Below, piece after piece: positions 9,516-18,859 of a DNA stretch of 64,000 bases (positions are counted from its first letter, which is position 1; each line of letters opens with the position of its first letter). Made by a program: the position numbers and the translations under genes. The notes under the pieces were generated by a model, which worked only from the letters and a program-made list of their open reading frames with translations, had not been told where the DNA came from and made no database searches. The DNA lies in assembly GCF_030161115.1 (NCBI RefSeq), contig NZ_BSPQ01000013.1, positions 62,001-126,000 on the forward strand, written 5' to 3'. This DNA is from Psychromonas marina. GTDB taxonomy: Bacteria; Pseudomonadota; Gammaproteobacteria; Enterobacterales; Psychromonadaceae.

Positions 9516-9583
9516 CTGTTTTCCATCTATGCGAAATAAAAAGGGTATTCTAACCTGCTCGAGTAACAAATTCACCCTTTGTA

Positions 9584-9612
9584 TTTATTGAATTAAGTAG
9601 ATCGGGTATGAT
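9584..9612 (+). promoter_or_regulatory. Candidate sigma-70 promoter of ppiB-lpxH
   Basis: A good -10 box TATGAT is at 9607-9612, with a weak -35 TTTATT at 9584-9589 (17-bp spacer), 31 bases before the ppiB ATG. It was judged by eye only. Confidence 0.35.
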
Positions 9613-9642
9613 AACGTTTTTTATTATAGACAGGATCTGATT

Positions 9643-10137
9643 ATGATTACTTTACACACAAACTTCGGCGATATTAAGATTGAGTTAAACCATGAGAAAG
9701 CACCAAAAACGGCTGCTAACTTTATTAAATACGCTGAATCAGGTCATTACGATAATACTATCTTCCATCGTGTTATTGATGGTTTCATGGTTCAAGGTGG
9801 TGGTTTCGCTCCAGGTATGGAAGAGAAAGAGACTAACAAGCCAGTAAAAAATGAAGCAAACAATGGTCTTTCTAATAAGAAATACTCAATAGCAATGGCA
9901 CGTACGATGGAACCGCATTCAGCATCTGCGCAATTCTTCATTAACGTTAACGACAATAAATTCTTAGACTTTAAATCAGAAACATCTGATGGTTGGGGTT
10001 ACTGTGTGTTTGCTGAAGTTGTTGATGGTTTCCTTATCGTTGATAAGATTAAAGATGTTGCTACAGGTAACTTTGGTTTTGTACACCAAGATGTGCCACT
10101 TGAAGATGTTGTTATTAACAGCGTAACAGTTGCTTAA
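9643..10137 (+). CDS. ppiB: Peptidyl-prolyl cis-trans isomerase B (cyclophilin)
   Basis: Cytoplasmic cyclophilin of 164 residues, the E. coli PpiB size, which isomerises X-Pro bonds. Cyclophilin landmarks are [15 protein letters not shown] (catalytic Arg in FHR, Gln in QGG), [19 protein letters not shown] and FAEVVDG. The stop overlaps the lpxH start by one base (TAATG), so the two genes are translationally coupled. The ppiB-lpxH pairing is conserved in gammaproteobacteria. Confidence 0.96.
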   Translation: MITLHTNFGDIKIELNHEKAPKTAANFIKYAESGHYDNTIFHRVIDGFMVQGGGFAPGMEEKETNKPVKNEANNGLSNKKYSIAMARTMEPHSASAQFFINVNDNKFLDFKSETSDGWGYCVFAEVVDGFLIVDKIKDVATGNFGFVHQDVPLEDVVINSVTVA

Positions 10138-10868
10138 TGATGAAAACGCTCTTTATTGCTGACCTACACCTAAGCGAACAACACCCTAAAATCACGCAGG
10201 CGTTATATACTTTTTTAGAAAAAAATAAAACAGATATCGATGCATTGTATATTTTAGGCGACTTGTTTGAAGTTTGGATCGGCGATGATGAGCATACGCC
10301 ATTAATGGATGAAGTCGCTGAACAATTATCTCAGTATTCATCAATTAATGGTGTGCCAATTTATTATATTCACGGAAACCGTGATTTTATGATTGGCAAA
10401 AGATATGCAAAACAATCTTCCATGCAACTTTTACCTGAGCATTATGAACTTGACCTATACGGAACGAGTACGCTGTTAATGCATGGTGATACGCTATGTT
10501 TAGCGGATAAGAACTACCAAAAGATGCGTAAGGTAATTCATAACCCTGTTCTGCAATTTATTTTTAACCTTTTACCATTACACTTTCGTAAAAAAATTGG
10601 TTGGAAAATTAGAACGGCAAGCCAATCTAAGAAAGTTCATAAGAACAACAATATGATGGGCGTGACACAGAGTGAAGTTGAACGACTATTAGTAAAACAC
10701 AATTGCACTACCCTCATTCACGGCCATACACACCAAGTTGCAAAACATCAATTTGATATTAACGGTCACTCACATCAACGTATTGATGTCGGCGATTGGT
10801 ATCATAAATTTAGTTACCTTGAAGTAACTAAAGAGAGTGTTGAATTACATATAGAGAAGGTTGAGTGA
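10137..10868 (+). CDS. lpxH: UDP-2,3-diacylglucosamine diphosphatase LpxH
   Basis: Peripheral membrane metallophosphoesterase that hydrolyses UDP-2,3-diacylglucosamine to lipid X, step four of lipid A synthesis. It has 243 residues. Calcineurin-like motifs appear in order: DLHL (residues 9-12), GDLFEVWIGDD, GNRDFM, HGDTLC and HGHTHQ. Two adjacent ATGs (10137 and 10140) are possible starts; the second matches the E. coli N-terminus better. It is coupled to ppiB by a one-base overlap. Confidence 0.95.
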   Translation: MMKTLFIADLHLSEQHPKITQALYTFLEKNKTDIDALYILGDLFEVWIGDDEHTPLMDEVAEQLSQYSSINGVPIYYIHGNRDFMIGKRYAKQSSMQLLPEHYELDLYGTSTLLMHGDTLCLADKNYQKMRKVIHNPVLQFIFNLLPLHFRKKIGWKIRTASQSKKVHKNNNMMGVTQSEVERLLVKHNCTTLIHGHTHQVAKHQFDINGHSHQRIDVGDWYHKFSYLEVTKESVELHIEKVE

Positions 10869-11183
10869 GTGACAGTTAATAGTTTTTAGCTGTTAGTTAT
10901 TAGTAAAATCAAAACCTTCCCCCCTACCATTCCTGCGCATCGCAGATTAAATCCCCCTTTCGGACAATTGTCGGTCTAAAGCCACGACCTACAAAGCAAG
11001 TATTGTAGTTACCACTCGGTCTATTTGGGTATTGCTTGTCGGTCTAAAGGTGCAACCAATGAGGTAAAGAGTGAGGGTTGGTGTTCACGCTAATCACGTA
11101 ATCGAAGATTCACCACATTTACAGGCTCCAACTTCAGGCAATTCTCGCGTTAAAACTGACCTTTAATTCTATTTTTCAGCCAT
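10869..11183. other. Gene-free spacer with short dispersed-type repeats
   Basis: No convincing reading frame. The 12-mer gtcggtctaaag occurs at 10970-10981 and again at 11039-11050. The first copy is followed by a small inverted pair ctacaa/ttgtag (10990-11009). The left part has overlapping near-repeats of the type agttaatag/agctgttagttattag. The pattern suggests an extragenic repetitive element rather than unique sequence, but other copies lie outside this window, so this is only an inference. Confidence 0.4.
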
Positions 11184-11212
11184 AAAAAAACCGACTAAGA
11201 GTCGGTTTTTTT
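11184..11212. terminator. Bidirectional Rho-independent terminator after prc
   Basis: The perfect stem ccgact (11191-11196) / agtcgg (11200-11205) has a 3-base loop and is flanked by seven A on the left and seven T on the right. It works in both directions, ending prc on the minus strand. Confidence 0.88.
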
Positions 11213-11227
11213 AAAGCTAAGTTAATA

Positions 11228-13222
11228 TTACATTTTTGAATAATCTAATGTAATTGCAGCAGCTTCTAACAAGAAAGCATCAATCGGTTCAAAATCATCT
11301 GGTAGATCATCAATCGATTCAACTTCAGGTAATCCTGCACGTTTTAAACGTTCATTACTGCGTACTAAAGCCTTTGCTTCTTTCTCTTTGCGTTGCTTAA
11401 TACGTTCACTTTCAACTAATGTAATCGATGTTTCATCTTTTTCTTGTTGATACTCTTTGATATCAGCATCAAGATAAGTGAATTCGACTTCACTTTTTAT
11501 CCGCTGTTGATGCGATTTAGTGAGTTTAATAACATCATCGTTGAGATCAGTAAATTGTTTGTATTGCGCAGATTTAATATTATCCCATGGCAATGCATTT
11601 TTTTCTAAACTTTCACCCGTCTCTTCATGCTCGATAGCGGTAGGGAAAAGAATGTCTGGAATAACACCTTTATGTTGGGTACTACCACCATCAATTCGGT
11701 AGAATTTTGCAATCGTATATTGAACAGATCCAATAACATCTGCATCTTCATCATAAAAACGAGAAATACGACGATGCTGTTGCACGGTACCTTTACCAAA
11801 TGTTTGTTCACCAATAATAATCGCACGCCCATAATCTTGTAGAGCAGCTGCAAATATTTCCGATGCGGAAGCACTATAGCGATTAACAAGCACGGTTAAC
11901 GGACCATCGTAACTAACGTTTTTATTAACATCAGATTGAACTTCAATTTTATTACGACTATCACGTACTTGTACAACAGGGCCTTCACCAATAAATAAAC
12001 CCGTTGATAATGTCGCTTCAGAAAGTGAACCGCCACCATTATTACGCAGGTCAATAATAACCCCTTCAACATTTTGTTTTTTTAGCTTGGTAAGCTCTTG
12101 ATCAATATCAGTACTGAGATTTACATAAAAGCTTGGGATCGTAATAACACCAATTTTTTTACCGTCAATCTCTTCAACAGAGGATTTTGCTTCCCTATCT
12201 TCAAGGTGTATTTTCTCTCTTACAATTTGAATAATACGATTTTCATCACCCGCTTTACCCGATTGGATTTGTAACTGAACGGTAGTGCCTTTCGGCCCTT
12301 TAATAAGGTCAACGATATCATCTAAACGCCATCCGATAATATCGACAATTTTTTCACCATCTTGACCAACACCGATGATTTTATCGTCTTTCGAAATCTG
12401 TTTTGAACGTTCAGCCGGGCCGCCGGGTACAAGGCTTCGTACAACAGTATAGTCATCTTCAAGCTGTAACACTGCTCCAATGCCTTCTAAGGATAGATTC
12501 ATCTCCATCTTGAAACGTTTAGCATTGCGTGGTGATAAGTAGCTAGTATGGGGTTCAATAGTATGTGAATAAGCGTTCATGAATGATTGAAAAACATCTT
12601 CACTTTCAGTTTGTGTTAACTGTTTAATTGCACTGTTATAACGTTTTGTTAAACGTTCTTGAATATCAGGCCACGCTTTACCCGTTAATTTTAGCGATAA
12701 AGCATCAGATTTCACTTTCTGCTGCCAAATTTTATCTAGCTCTGAGGATGTGTTGGCCCACTCAGCGTCACTGCGATCAAATTGATAGCTTTCATCGACA
12801 TCAAATTTAATTTCGGTCTCTAATAAAGAAATAGCATAAGCATAACGTTCATAACGACGAGTTAAATTTAATTGAAAGATATCATAAGCAGGCTGAACTC
12901 GACCCGTTTTTAAACTATCGTCTAAAGCGAACTGATAAACACTAAGTTTATCAATATCGCTTTGTAAAAAGATTTGTTTATTAAAATCTAACTGTTCGAT
13001 ATAACGTTCAAATATCTTTTTTGATAATCCATCATCAAGGGGAGTAAATTTATAATGTGAGCGACTATATAGGTCGCTCACTCTTTTCACCACTTTTGCA
13101 TGTTGTTCTTGTTGCGCTAATTGCGGAATATCTTTGACATCGAGTGTTGCGGATGCAGAAAAAACAGCGCCAGCATAAAGCGTACTAACAATAATAAGGG
13201 AGTGGCGAAAAAATTTATTCAT
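11228..13222 (-). CDS. prc: Tail-specific (C-terminal processing) protease Prc
   Basis: Periplasmic S41 serine protease of 664 residues (E. coli 682). It processes FtsI and degrades proteins with nonpolar C-termini. It has an N-terminal signal peptide (residues 1-22, ending VFSASA), a PDZ domain near 235-325 (LEGIGAVLQ, SLVPGGPAERS) and the S41 domain. The Ser-Lys dyad falls at S452 (NRYSASASE) and K477 (TFGKGTVQQ), the same numbers as in E. coli. It lies 37 bases downstream of proQ in the conserved proQ-prc order. A terminator follows at 11184-11212. Confidence 0.96.
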   Translation of the reverse strand: MNKFFRHSLIIVSTLYAGAVFSASATLDVKDIPQLAQQEQHAKVVKRVSDLYSRSHYKFTPLDDGLSKKIFERYIEQLDFNKQIFLQSDIDKLSVYQFALDDSLKTGRVQPAYDIFQLNLTRRYERYAYAISLLETEIKFDVDESYQFDRSDAEWANTSSELDKIWQQKVKSDALSLKLTGKAWPDIQERLTKRYNSAIKQLTQTESEDVFQSFMNAYSHTIEPHTSYLSPRNAKRFKMEMNLSLEGIGAVLQLEDDYTVVRSLVPGGPAERSKQISKDDKIIGVGQDGEKIVDIIGWRLDDIVDLIKGPKGTTVQLQIQSGKAGDENRIIQIVREKIHLEDREAKSSVEEIDGKKIGVITIPSFYVNLSTDIDQELTKLKKQNVEGVIIDLRNNGGGSLSEATLSTGLFIGEGPVVQVRDSRNKIEVQSDVNKNVSYDGPLTVLVNRYSASASEIFAAALQDYGRAIIIGEQTFGKGTVQQHRRISRFYDEDADVIGSVQYTIAKFYRIDGGSTQHKGVIPDILFPTAIEHEETGESLEKNALPWDNIKSAQYKQFTDLNDDVIKLTKSHQQRIKSEVEFTYLDADIKEYQQEKDETSITLVESERIKQRKEKEAKALVRSNERLKRAGLPEVESIDDLPDDFEPIDAFLLEAAAITLDYSKM

Positions 13223-13259
13223 TAAAATACCTTTTATATGATTAAACGTTAAGTAATCG

Positions 13260-13895
13260 CTATACGATTAAATGTTTAGCTTTTACTTTTACAGTCATGC
13301 CAGAGTTTAACTGAACTTGTACATCATCTTTCATGATTTCTACAACGACACCAGAAACTGGTGATTTGCCCAATAAAACTTTAACATCTTGTTTAATTGA
13401 TAATTCAGAATGTGTTGCTTCTTTATAGTTACTTAAATCTTCAACAACTTCTTTCTTAGGCGTAACTTTTTTATTGCGAGCAGGTACGTTTACTTTTTTA
13501 GGAGCACGTTTTGGCTTTTCTTCACTGTTATTAGCGGCTGCAGCTTTTTTCTTGTGAGCAAACGCTTTATCTTTGCTTTCTTTTAATGTTTTTAAAGCAT
13601 GTTCTGCATGCTCTTCAGAGACTTCATCACCTTCTACACCATCAAGGTCAACACGCTTTATTGCTTGCTTTACGCAATGCAGGTAACGCCAGCTCAAAGT
13701 ATATTGACGTAATGCGCCACGTAATTGTGTTTTGCTTACACGTGGCTCTTCAGCCAAACGAATTGCAAGCTCTTGAAACAAACCGATCTTTAAAGGTTTT
13801 GCTTCAGCACTACCTAAAGTGAAACATAAAGGGTATTGCTCAGTTAAAAAAGCAATGATCTGTTTGTTATTTGTAAATTTTTCTGTGTTTTCCAT
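13260..13895 (-). CDS. proQ: RNA chaperone ProQ
   Basis: Global small-RNA-binding protein of 211 residues. An N-terminal FinO/ProQ domain (about 1-120) contains [18 protein letters not shown] and [14 protein letters not shown] Lys/Ala-rich linker (about 120-160) leads to a C-terminal Tudor-like domain, [26 protein letters not shown]. The ATG at 13895 follows AGGCG by 5 bases and matches the family start; an upstream in-frame codon at 13964 would add 23 unrelated residues. It is first in an operon with prc, as in E. coli. Confidence 0.95.
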   Translation of the reverse strand: MENTEKFTNNKQIIAFLTEQYPLCFTLGSAEAKPLKIGLFQELAIRLAEEPRVSKTQLRGALRQYTLSWRYLHCVKQAIKRVDLDGVEGDEVSEEHAEHALKTLKESKDKAFAHKKKAAAANNSEEKPKRAPKKVNVPARNKKVTPKKEVVEDLSNYKEATHSELSIKQDVKVLLGKSPVSGVVVEIMKDDVQVQLNSGMTVKVKAKHLIV

Positions 13896-14190
13896 GTAAC
13901 GCCTAAATGATTGATGCCAGTACGCTGGCGAAAAGTAATTTTTAATACCGAAATATTGCCACATTATAGTGATGCTCAGCCTAAATGTGAAACTTAATTT
14001 AACTTTCCCTGATTTTTTAATTAGTTAAGCTTTCAATATATACAATTCTTAGCATAAAGGTTAGTTGTTTCATGTTGATAACGATCACAACCCTTTCTCT
14101 TTGTTGTAAAAAAGCGTAAACTTTGCGACCTACAAGAGCCCTTGCAATACAGATTATTATTGCCCTGACTTGAACTCAGAAGAGAAAATT

Positions 14191-15531
14191 ATGAAACCAG
14201 AACTACTTTCCCCTGCAGGTACCCTAAAAAACATGCGTTATGCATTTGCTTATGGTGCAGATGCCGTTTATGCCGGGCAGCCTCGTTACTCATTGCGCGT
14301 AAGAAATAATGAATTTAATTTAGAAAAATTAAAAATCGGCATTGATGAAGCGCATGCACAGGGAAAACAACTTTTTGTTGTGTGCAATATCCAACCACAC
14401 AATTCTAAGCTAAAAACATTTATCCGTGATATGAAACCTGTTGTGGATCTCAAGCCTGATGCATTAATCATGTCTGATCCGGGTCTTATCATGATGGTAC
14501 GTGAAGCGTTTCCTGAAATGATTATTCACTTAAGTGTTCAAGCAAATGCTGTTAACTGGGCAAGCGTTAAATTCTGGGAAGCACAAGGCATTAAACGTGT
14601 CATCTTATCTCGTGAGCTTTCTTTAGATGAGATTGAAGATATACGCCAACACTGTCCTGACATCGAAATTGAAGTATTTGTACATGGTGCGCTGTGTATG
14701 GCGTATTCTGGACGTTGTTTATTGTCTGGTTACATCAATAAGCGTGACCCTAACCAAGGTACTTGTACTAACTCATGTCGTTGGAAGTACGATGCACATG
14801 AAGCAAAAGAGAATGAAACAGGCGACATCGTAGCTATCCATAAGCCTGAACCTACTTTAGGAACAGGTCAAACTACAGATCAGATATTCCTATTACAGGA
14901 AGAAGGTCGTCCAGATGAATATATGCCTGCGTTTGAAGATGAGCACGGCACCTATATCATGAACTCTAAAGACTTACGTGCAATACAACATGTTGAACGT
15001 CTATTAGAAATAGGTGTTAATTCATTTAAAATCGAAGGTCGTACTAAGAGTTTCTACTATTGTGCACGTACCGCGCAGGTTTATCGTAAAGCGATGGATG
15101 ATGCGATTGCTGGACGCCCTTTTGATCCTAAGCTGATGGGAACACTTGAGAATCTTGCACACCGTGGTTACACAGAGGGTTTCTTAAGCCGTCATACACA
15201 TGATAAATACCAAAATTACGATTACGGTTACTCGATCAGCGATACACAGCAATTTGTGGGTGAAATGACTGGCCGTAATGAAAATGGTCTGGCTGAAGTA
15301 ACCGTTAAAAATAAATTTTTAGTGGGTGATGCACTTGAGCTGATGACACCGCAAGGCAACATTAACTTTAAACTCGAACAGTTACAAAACCGCAAGGGTG
15401 AATTAGTCGACGTGGCGCCAGGTTCTGGTCATGTTTTATACATGCCAGTACCAAAAGAGATTGATTTAAGCCATGGTCTCTTAATGCGTAACTTGACCAA
15501 TGGTGCAGATACACGTAATCCGCATAAATAA
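14191..15531 (+). CDS. trhP: tRNA 5-hydroxyuridine synthesis protein TrhP (YegQ), U32 family
   Basis: 446 residues (E. coli YegQ 453). It takes part in prephenate-dependent hydroxylation of U34 in tRNAs. The U32 signature is at E(V)FVHGALCMAYSGRCLLSGYINKRDPNQG, with the cysteines (CMAYSGRC, CTNSC) likely to hold an iron-sulfur cluster. FKIEGRTKSFYYCA follows. The ATG at 14191 has an agaag box; a TTG at 14170 would add seven residues and is less likely. The next gene starts in the overlap TAATG and encodes a ferredoxin, which may supply electrons. Confidence 0.95.
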   Translation: MKPELLSPAGTLKNMRYAFAYGADAVYAGQPRYSLRVRNNEFNLEKLKIGIDEAHAQGKQLFVVCNIQPHNSKLKTFIRDMKPVVDLKPDALIMSDPGLIMMVREAFPEMIIHLSVQANAVNWASVKFWEAQGIKRVILSRELSLDEIEDIRQHCPDIEIEVFVHGALCMAYSGRCLLSGYINKRDPNQGTCTNSCRWKYDAHEAKENETGDIVAIHKPEPTLGTGQTTDQIFLLQEEGRPDEYMPAFEDEHGTYIMNSKDLRAIQHVERLLEIGVNSFKIEGRTKSFYYCARTAQVYRKAMDDAIAGRPFDPKLMGTLENLAHRGYTEGFLSRHTHDKYQNYDYGYSISDTQQFVGEMTGRNENGLAEVTVKNKFLVGDALELMTPQGNINFKLEQLQNRKGELVDVAPGSGHVLYMPVPKEIDLSHGLLMRNLTNGADTRNPHK

Positions 15532-15779
15532 TGGCATTATTAATTAAAGATAACTGCATCAACTGTGATATGTGCGATCCGGAATGCCCGAATGAAGCAA
15601 TCAGTTTTGGTGCAGAAATATATGAAATTGATCCCAATCTTTGTACTGAATGTGTGGGTCACTATGACAAACCTACTTGTCAGGCTGTATGCCCTATCAA
15701 TAACTGCATAATCGTTGATCCAGATAATGTAGAAACTGAACAGCAATTAATAGATAAATTTGCCACTATTCATGCTTAA
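15531..15779 (+). CDS. yfhL: YfhL family 4Fe-4S dicluster ferredoxin
   Basis: 82-residue ferredoxin. The first cluster motif is CINCDMCDPECP (residues 10-21). The second is CTECVGHYDKPTCQAVCP, with the extended spacing between Cys residues typical of YfhL and Alvin-type ferredoxins. It overlaps the trhP stop by one base, so the two are co-translated; in E. coli yfhL is unlinked to yegQ, so the pairing here supports a redox role in tRNA hydroxylation. This functional link is an inference from gene order. Confidence 0.93.
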   Translation: MALLIKDNCINCDMCDPECPNEAISFGAEIYEIDPNLCTECVGHYDKPTCQAVCPINNCIIVDPDNVETEQQLIDKFATIHA

Positions 15780-15787
15780 GACTCGCG

Positions 15788-17164
15788 ATGCAAACGCCTG
15801 CTAAATTTTTATCAGGTTCAATTCTTAAACATGTTATCTCCATGTCCACTACCAATGCGGTTGGTTTAATCGCTATTTTTATGGTGGACTTGGCAGATAT
15901 ATACTTCATCAGTTTATTACACGACACGACCTATACAGCTGCAATCGGATATGCCAGTGCAATTCTATTTTTTATCACGGCTATCGGAATTGGATTAACC
16001 ATTGCAAATAGTGCAATTACATCGAAATATATTGGCCAACAACAACACTATGCTGGACGTCGATACATAAGCCACATATCCCTTTTCACAACGCTCTTTA
16101 GCGTATTAATTACATTTATTATCTGGTTATTAGCACCGCGATTATTATCCTATCTTGGTGCTGAAAATGAAGTGCTGACCGAAGCAACAAACTATTTGCG
16201 TATTATCATTCTGTCACTACCTATTCTTGCATTATCTATGCAGATGAGTGCAAGCCTACGCTGTTTTGGGCATGCTAAACATGCTATGTATGTCACCTTA
16301 CTTGCTGCGATTGTAAATGCATTATTAGACCCTTTATTTATATTTGTAGTAGGTTTAGATCTACAAGGTGCAGCCATTGCTTCACTAATAGCTCGCATCA
16401 TCGCATTCGGACTAAGCGTTTTTTATGTAGCTTTTAGATACAAATTGATAGCCTTTCCAACGTTGTCGGGCTTTCTAATGGACACAAAAATAATTATCAA
16501 TGTAGCATTTCCCGCAATACTCACACAAATTGCAACCCCATTAGGCAACCTTTATGTCACTTATGAAGTAGCAAAATTTGGCACCGAATATATAGCAGGT
16601 TGGGCAATTATAGGACGCCTTATACCCGTTGCGTTTGCATTAATGTTTGCTGTTTCTGGCGCAATAGCCCCAATCATAGGACAAAATTATGGAGCAAATA
16701 ATTTCAAACGCTTACGTCAAATACTCACCGAAAGCATAAAATTTATGACCACTTATTGTTTAGTCATCTCATTATTTTTATCGTTGGGGCAAGAAATTAT
16801 CGTCAACATTTTTAATGCACAAAATGAAACGGCTCAAATTATCCGTATTTTTTGTCAACATATTTCTATCACTTTTATATTTACAGGTATTACCTTGGTC
16901 TGCATGGCATTTTTGAACAATCTTGGTTACGCTAAATATGCAACACTGCTCAATTTAGGAAAGGTAAGTTTTGGCACAGTGCCTTTTGTTAGCATTGGCG
17001 CGATTTATTTTTCCGCACCAGGTATTCTGTATGGTCAAGCATTAGGCACCATTGTATTTGCAGCTGTTGCACTAATGCTAATGTTTCATATTCTGAACAT
17101 GATAGAAACTAACGAGAAAGCAGATAATAAACTAGAAAAGGCAGATCAATCTTCAACTAATTGA
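15788..17164 (+). CDS. MATE family multidrug/Na+ antiporter
   Basis: 458-residue inner-membrane protein with about twelve transmembrane helices and two homologous halves. Family-like segments are GAENEVLTEATNYLRI in the first half, and IAPIIGQNYGANNFKRL and ALMFAVSGAIAP in the second. MATE proteins export cationic drugs in exchange for Na+ or H+; the substrate cannot be read from sequence. The stop overlaps the region just before sapA, so it may be co-transcribed with sapABCDF. The Shine-Dalgarno is weak; starting at the Met 18 residues in would also leave all helices. Confidence 0.9.
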   Translation: MQTPAKFLSGSILKHVISMSTTNAVGLIAIFMVDLADIYFISLLHDTTYTAAIGYASAILFFITAIGIGLTIANSAITSKYIGQQQHYAGRRYISHISLFTTLFSVLITFIIWLLAPRLLSYLGAENEVLTEATNYLRIIILSLPILALSMQMSASLRCFGHAKHAMYVTLLAAIVNALLDPLFIFVVGLDLQGAAIASLIARIIAFGLSVFYVAFRYKLIAFPTLSGFLMDTKIIINVAFPAILTQIATPLGNLYVTYEVAKFGTEYIAGWAIIGRLIPVAFALMFAVSGAIAPIIGQNYGANNFKRLRQILTESIKFMTTYCLVISLFLSLGQEIIVNIFNAQNETAQIIRIFCQHISITFIFTGITLVCMAFLNNLGYAKYATLLNLGKVSFGTVPFVSIGAIYFSAPGILYGQALGTIVFAAVALMLMFHILNMIETNEKADNKLEKADQSSTN

Positions 17165-17235
17165 TCAACTTCATTATTTTTTTCAACAAAACTTGTTCTA
17201 ATACACAATCATACAAACGGAATACTCACTTTATA

Positions 17236-18858
17236 ATGCGATTTTTACCTATATATTTCAGCTTAGCGTTTATATCCGCTTGCTATCAAACAGAATCGAC
17301 AATCACGGATACTTTGCTTTATTGTAGTGATAAAGCACCGCACTCATTTAATCCACAAATTAGTCATGATGTAGCAACACTCGATGCAACCACACATCAG
17401 CTATATAACCGTTTGGTAAAAATTGACCCTATTAGCCAACGTTTTGTGAGTGATATTGCACTTCGATGGGAAGTGAACAGTAAAAAAACTGAATATACAT
17501 TTTATCTACGTAGAGATGTTAACTTTCATCACAATGATTATTTCACGCCAAGCCGACAATTAAATGCAGAAGATGTTATTTTTAGTTTTGATAGAATGCT
17601 CGCTAAAGAACATCCTTTCCATTTAACCAACGTTGTGGCGGAGACCTATTTATATAACCACCCTTTCTCCAACTTAGTTGCTGATATTGTTAAGGTCGAT
17701 GATTACACGATTCGATTTATGTTGAATAAGTCAGATGCGACATTACTTGCTAACCTTGCAGCTCATTACGCTGTAATTCATTCTAAGGAATATGCACAAC
17801 TTTTATTGGAAAATGACAATAAAGCACAAATTGATTACCTCCCCATTGGTACTGGTCCTTATCAATTCAAACAAAATAGTACGAAACGTCTTATTCGCTT
17901 CCAAGCACATACAAAGCCGTGGGAAAAGCCATCAAATATCAAGCAATTGATCTTTGATGTCACACCAAACAGTACCAAACGTTATGCAAAACTACTTTCT
18001 GGTGAATGCGATATCATCACTAACCCAGCTCCGAGTCAGGTAAAACAAATAAGTAAAAATGAACTATTTTCGTTAAGCAGCCAGCCAACGGGAAATGTTG
18101 CATTAATTGCCTTTAATACGAAAAGTAAATCATTGCAGAATAGCGATGTTCGCCACGCCCTGAGCAGTGCAATTGATCGTCAAACAATACTCGATGCCGT
18201 TTATTTTGAAAATGCAACTGCCGCAAATAATTTATTACCAAGTAACTCATGGGCATATAATCCACGCGCGCCACTCGTCTATTACACACCGGAACACAGT
18301 AGAGAGAAATTACAGAATGGTGAATTTGATTTTTCACAAACGTTACGTATTGTGGCACCAATAAAGAGTTCAATTTTCAACCCCAACTTTTATAAAACAG
18401 CAGAGTTAATTCAATCCAACCTAGCCACAATTGGCGTCAACACTGAGATAATTCAATTACGCAATGAAGAGTTAAATGCTACCCTTATGGCTGGTGAGTA
18501 CGATCTTTATTTAACCGGCATTAGCCCTTATATAAAAGATCCTGATAATCTATTTAGACCACTTTTCAGCTGTAGTTCGAATCAAATAGAAGGTAATACA
18601 GGACAATGGTGCGATACTAAAGTACAAGCTTTGCTCGATAATACATTATTAGAAACGAATTTCGTGCAACGAGTAAAAAACTATTATCAACTTCAGGAAT
18701 ATACACAAGATCAACTTATCTATCTTCCTATTGCTCACCTGTTGAGATTTGACGTGTTTAATAACAATATTTCTGGTTTACAGATGAACCCTTTAACCGG
18801 AATCGATCTTCATTCAGTAAATAAAGTTCCCCCTTTGACTAAGGAACAAATTAAATAA
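17236..18858 (+). CDS. sapA: SapA-like peptide ABC transporter substrate-binding lipoprotein
   Basis: 540-residue SBP_bac_5 family periplasmic binding protein. The N-terminus MRFLPIYFSLAFISACYQTE has a lipobox (ISA-C, Cys17), so it is probably lipid-anchored. Binding-protein signatures include LRWEVNSKKTEYTFYLRRDVNFH, LNAEDVIFSFDRM, LPIGTGPYQF and NSDVRHALSSAIDRQ. SapA captures antimicrobial peptides in Haemophilus. The ATG at 17236 was chosen because it gives a proper signal sequence; a TTG at 17161 would add 25 non-signal residues. First of five sap genes in the enterobacterial order. Confidence 0.9.
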   Translation: MRFLPIYFSLAFISACYQTESTITDTLLYCSDKAPHSFNPQISHDVATLDATTHQLYNRLVKIDPISQRFVSDIALRWEVNSKKTEYTFYLRRDVNFHHNDYFTPSRQLNAEDVIFSFDRMLAKEHPFHLTNVVAETYLYNHPFSNLVADIVKVDDYTIRFMLNKSDATLLANLAAHYAVIHSKEYAQLLLENDNKAQIDYLPIGTGPYQFKQNSTKRLIRFQAHTKPWEKPSNIKQLIFDVTPNSTKRYAKLLSGECDIITNPAPSQVKQISKNELFSLSSQPTGNVALIAFNTKSKSLQNSDVRHALSSAIDRQTILDAVYFENATAANNLLPSNSWAYNPRAPLVYYTPEHSREKLQNGEFDFSQTLRIVAPIKSSIFNPNFYKTAELIQSNLATIGVNTEIIQLRNEELNATLMAGEYDLYLTGISPYIKDPDNLFRPLFSCSSNQIEGNTGQWCDTKVQALLDNTLLETNFVQRVKNYYQLQEYTQDQLIYLPIAHLLRFDVFNNNISGLQMNPLTGIDLHSVNKVPPLTKEQIK

Positions 18859-18859
18859 T

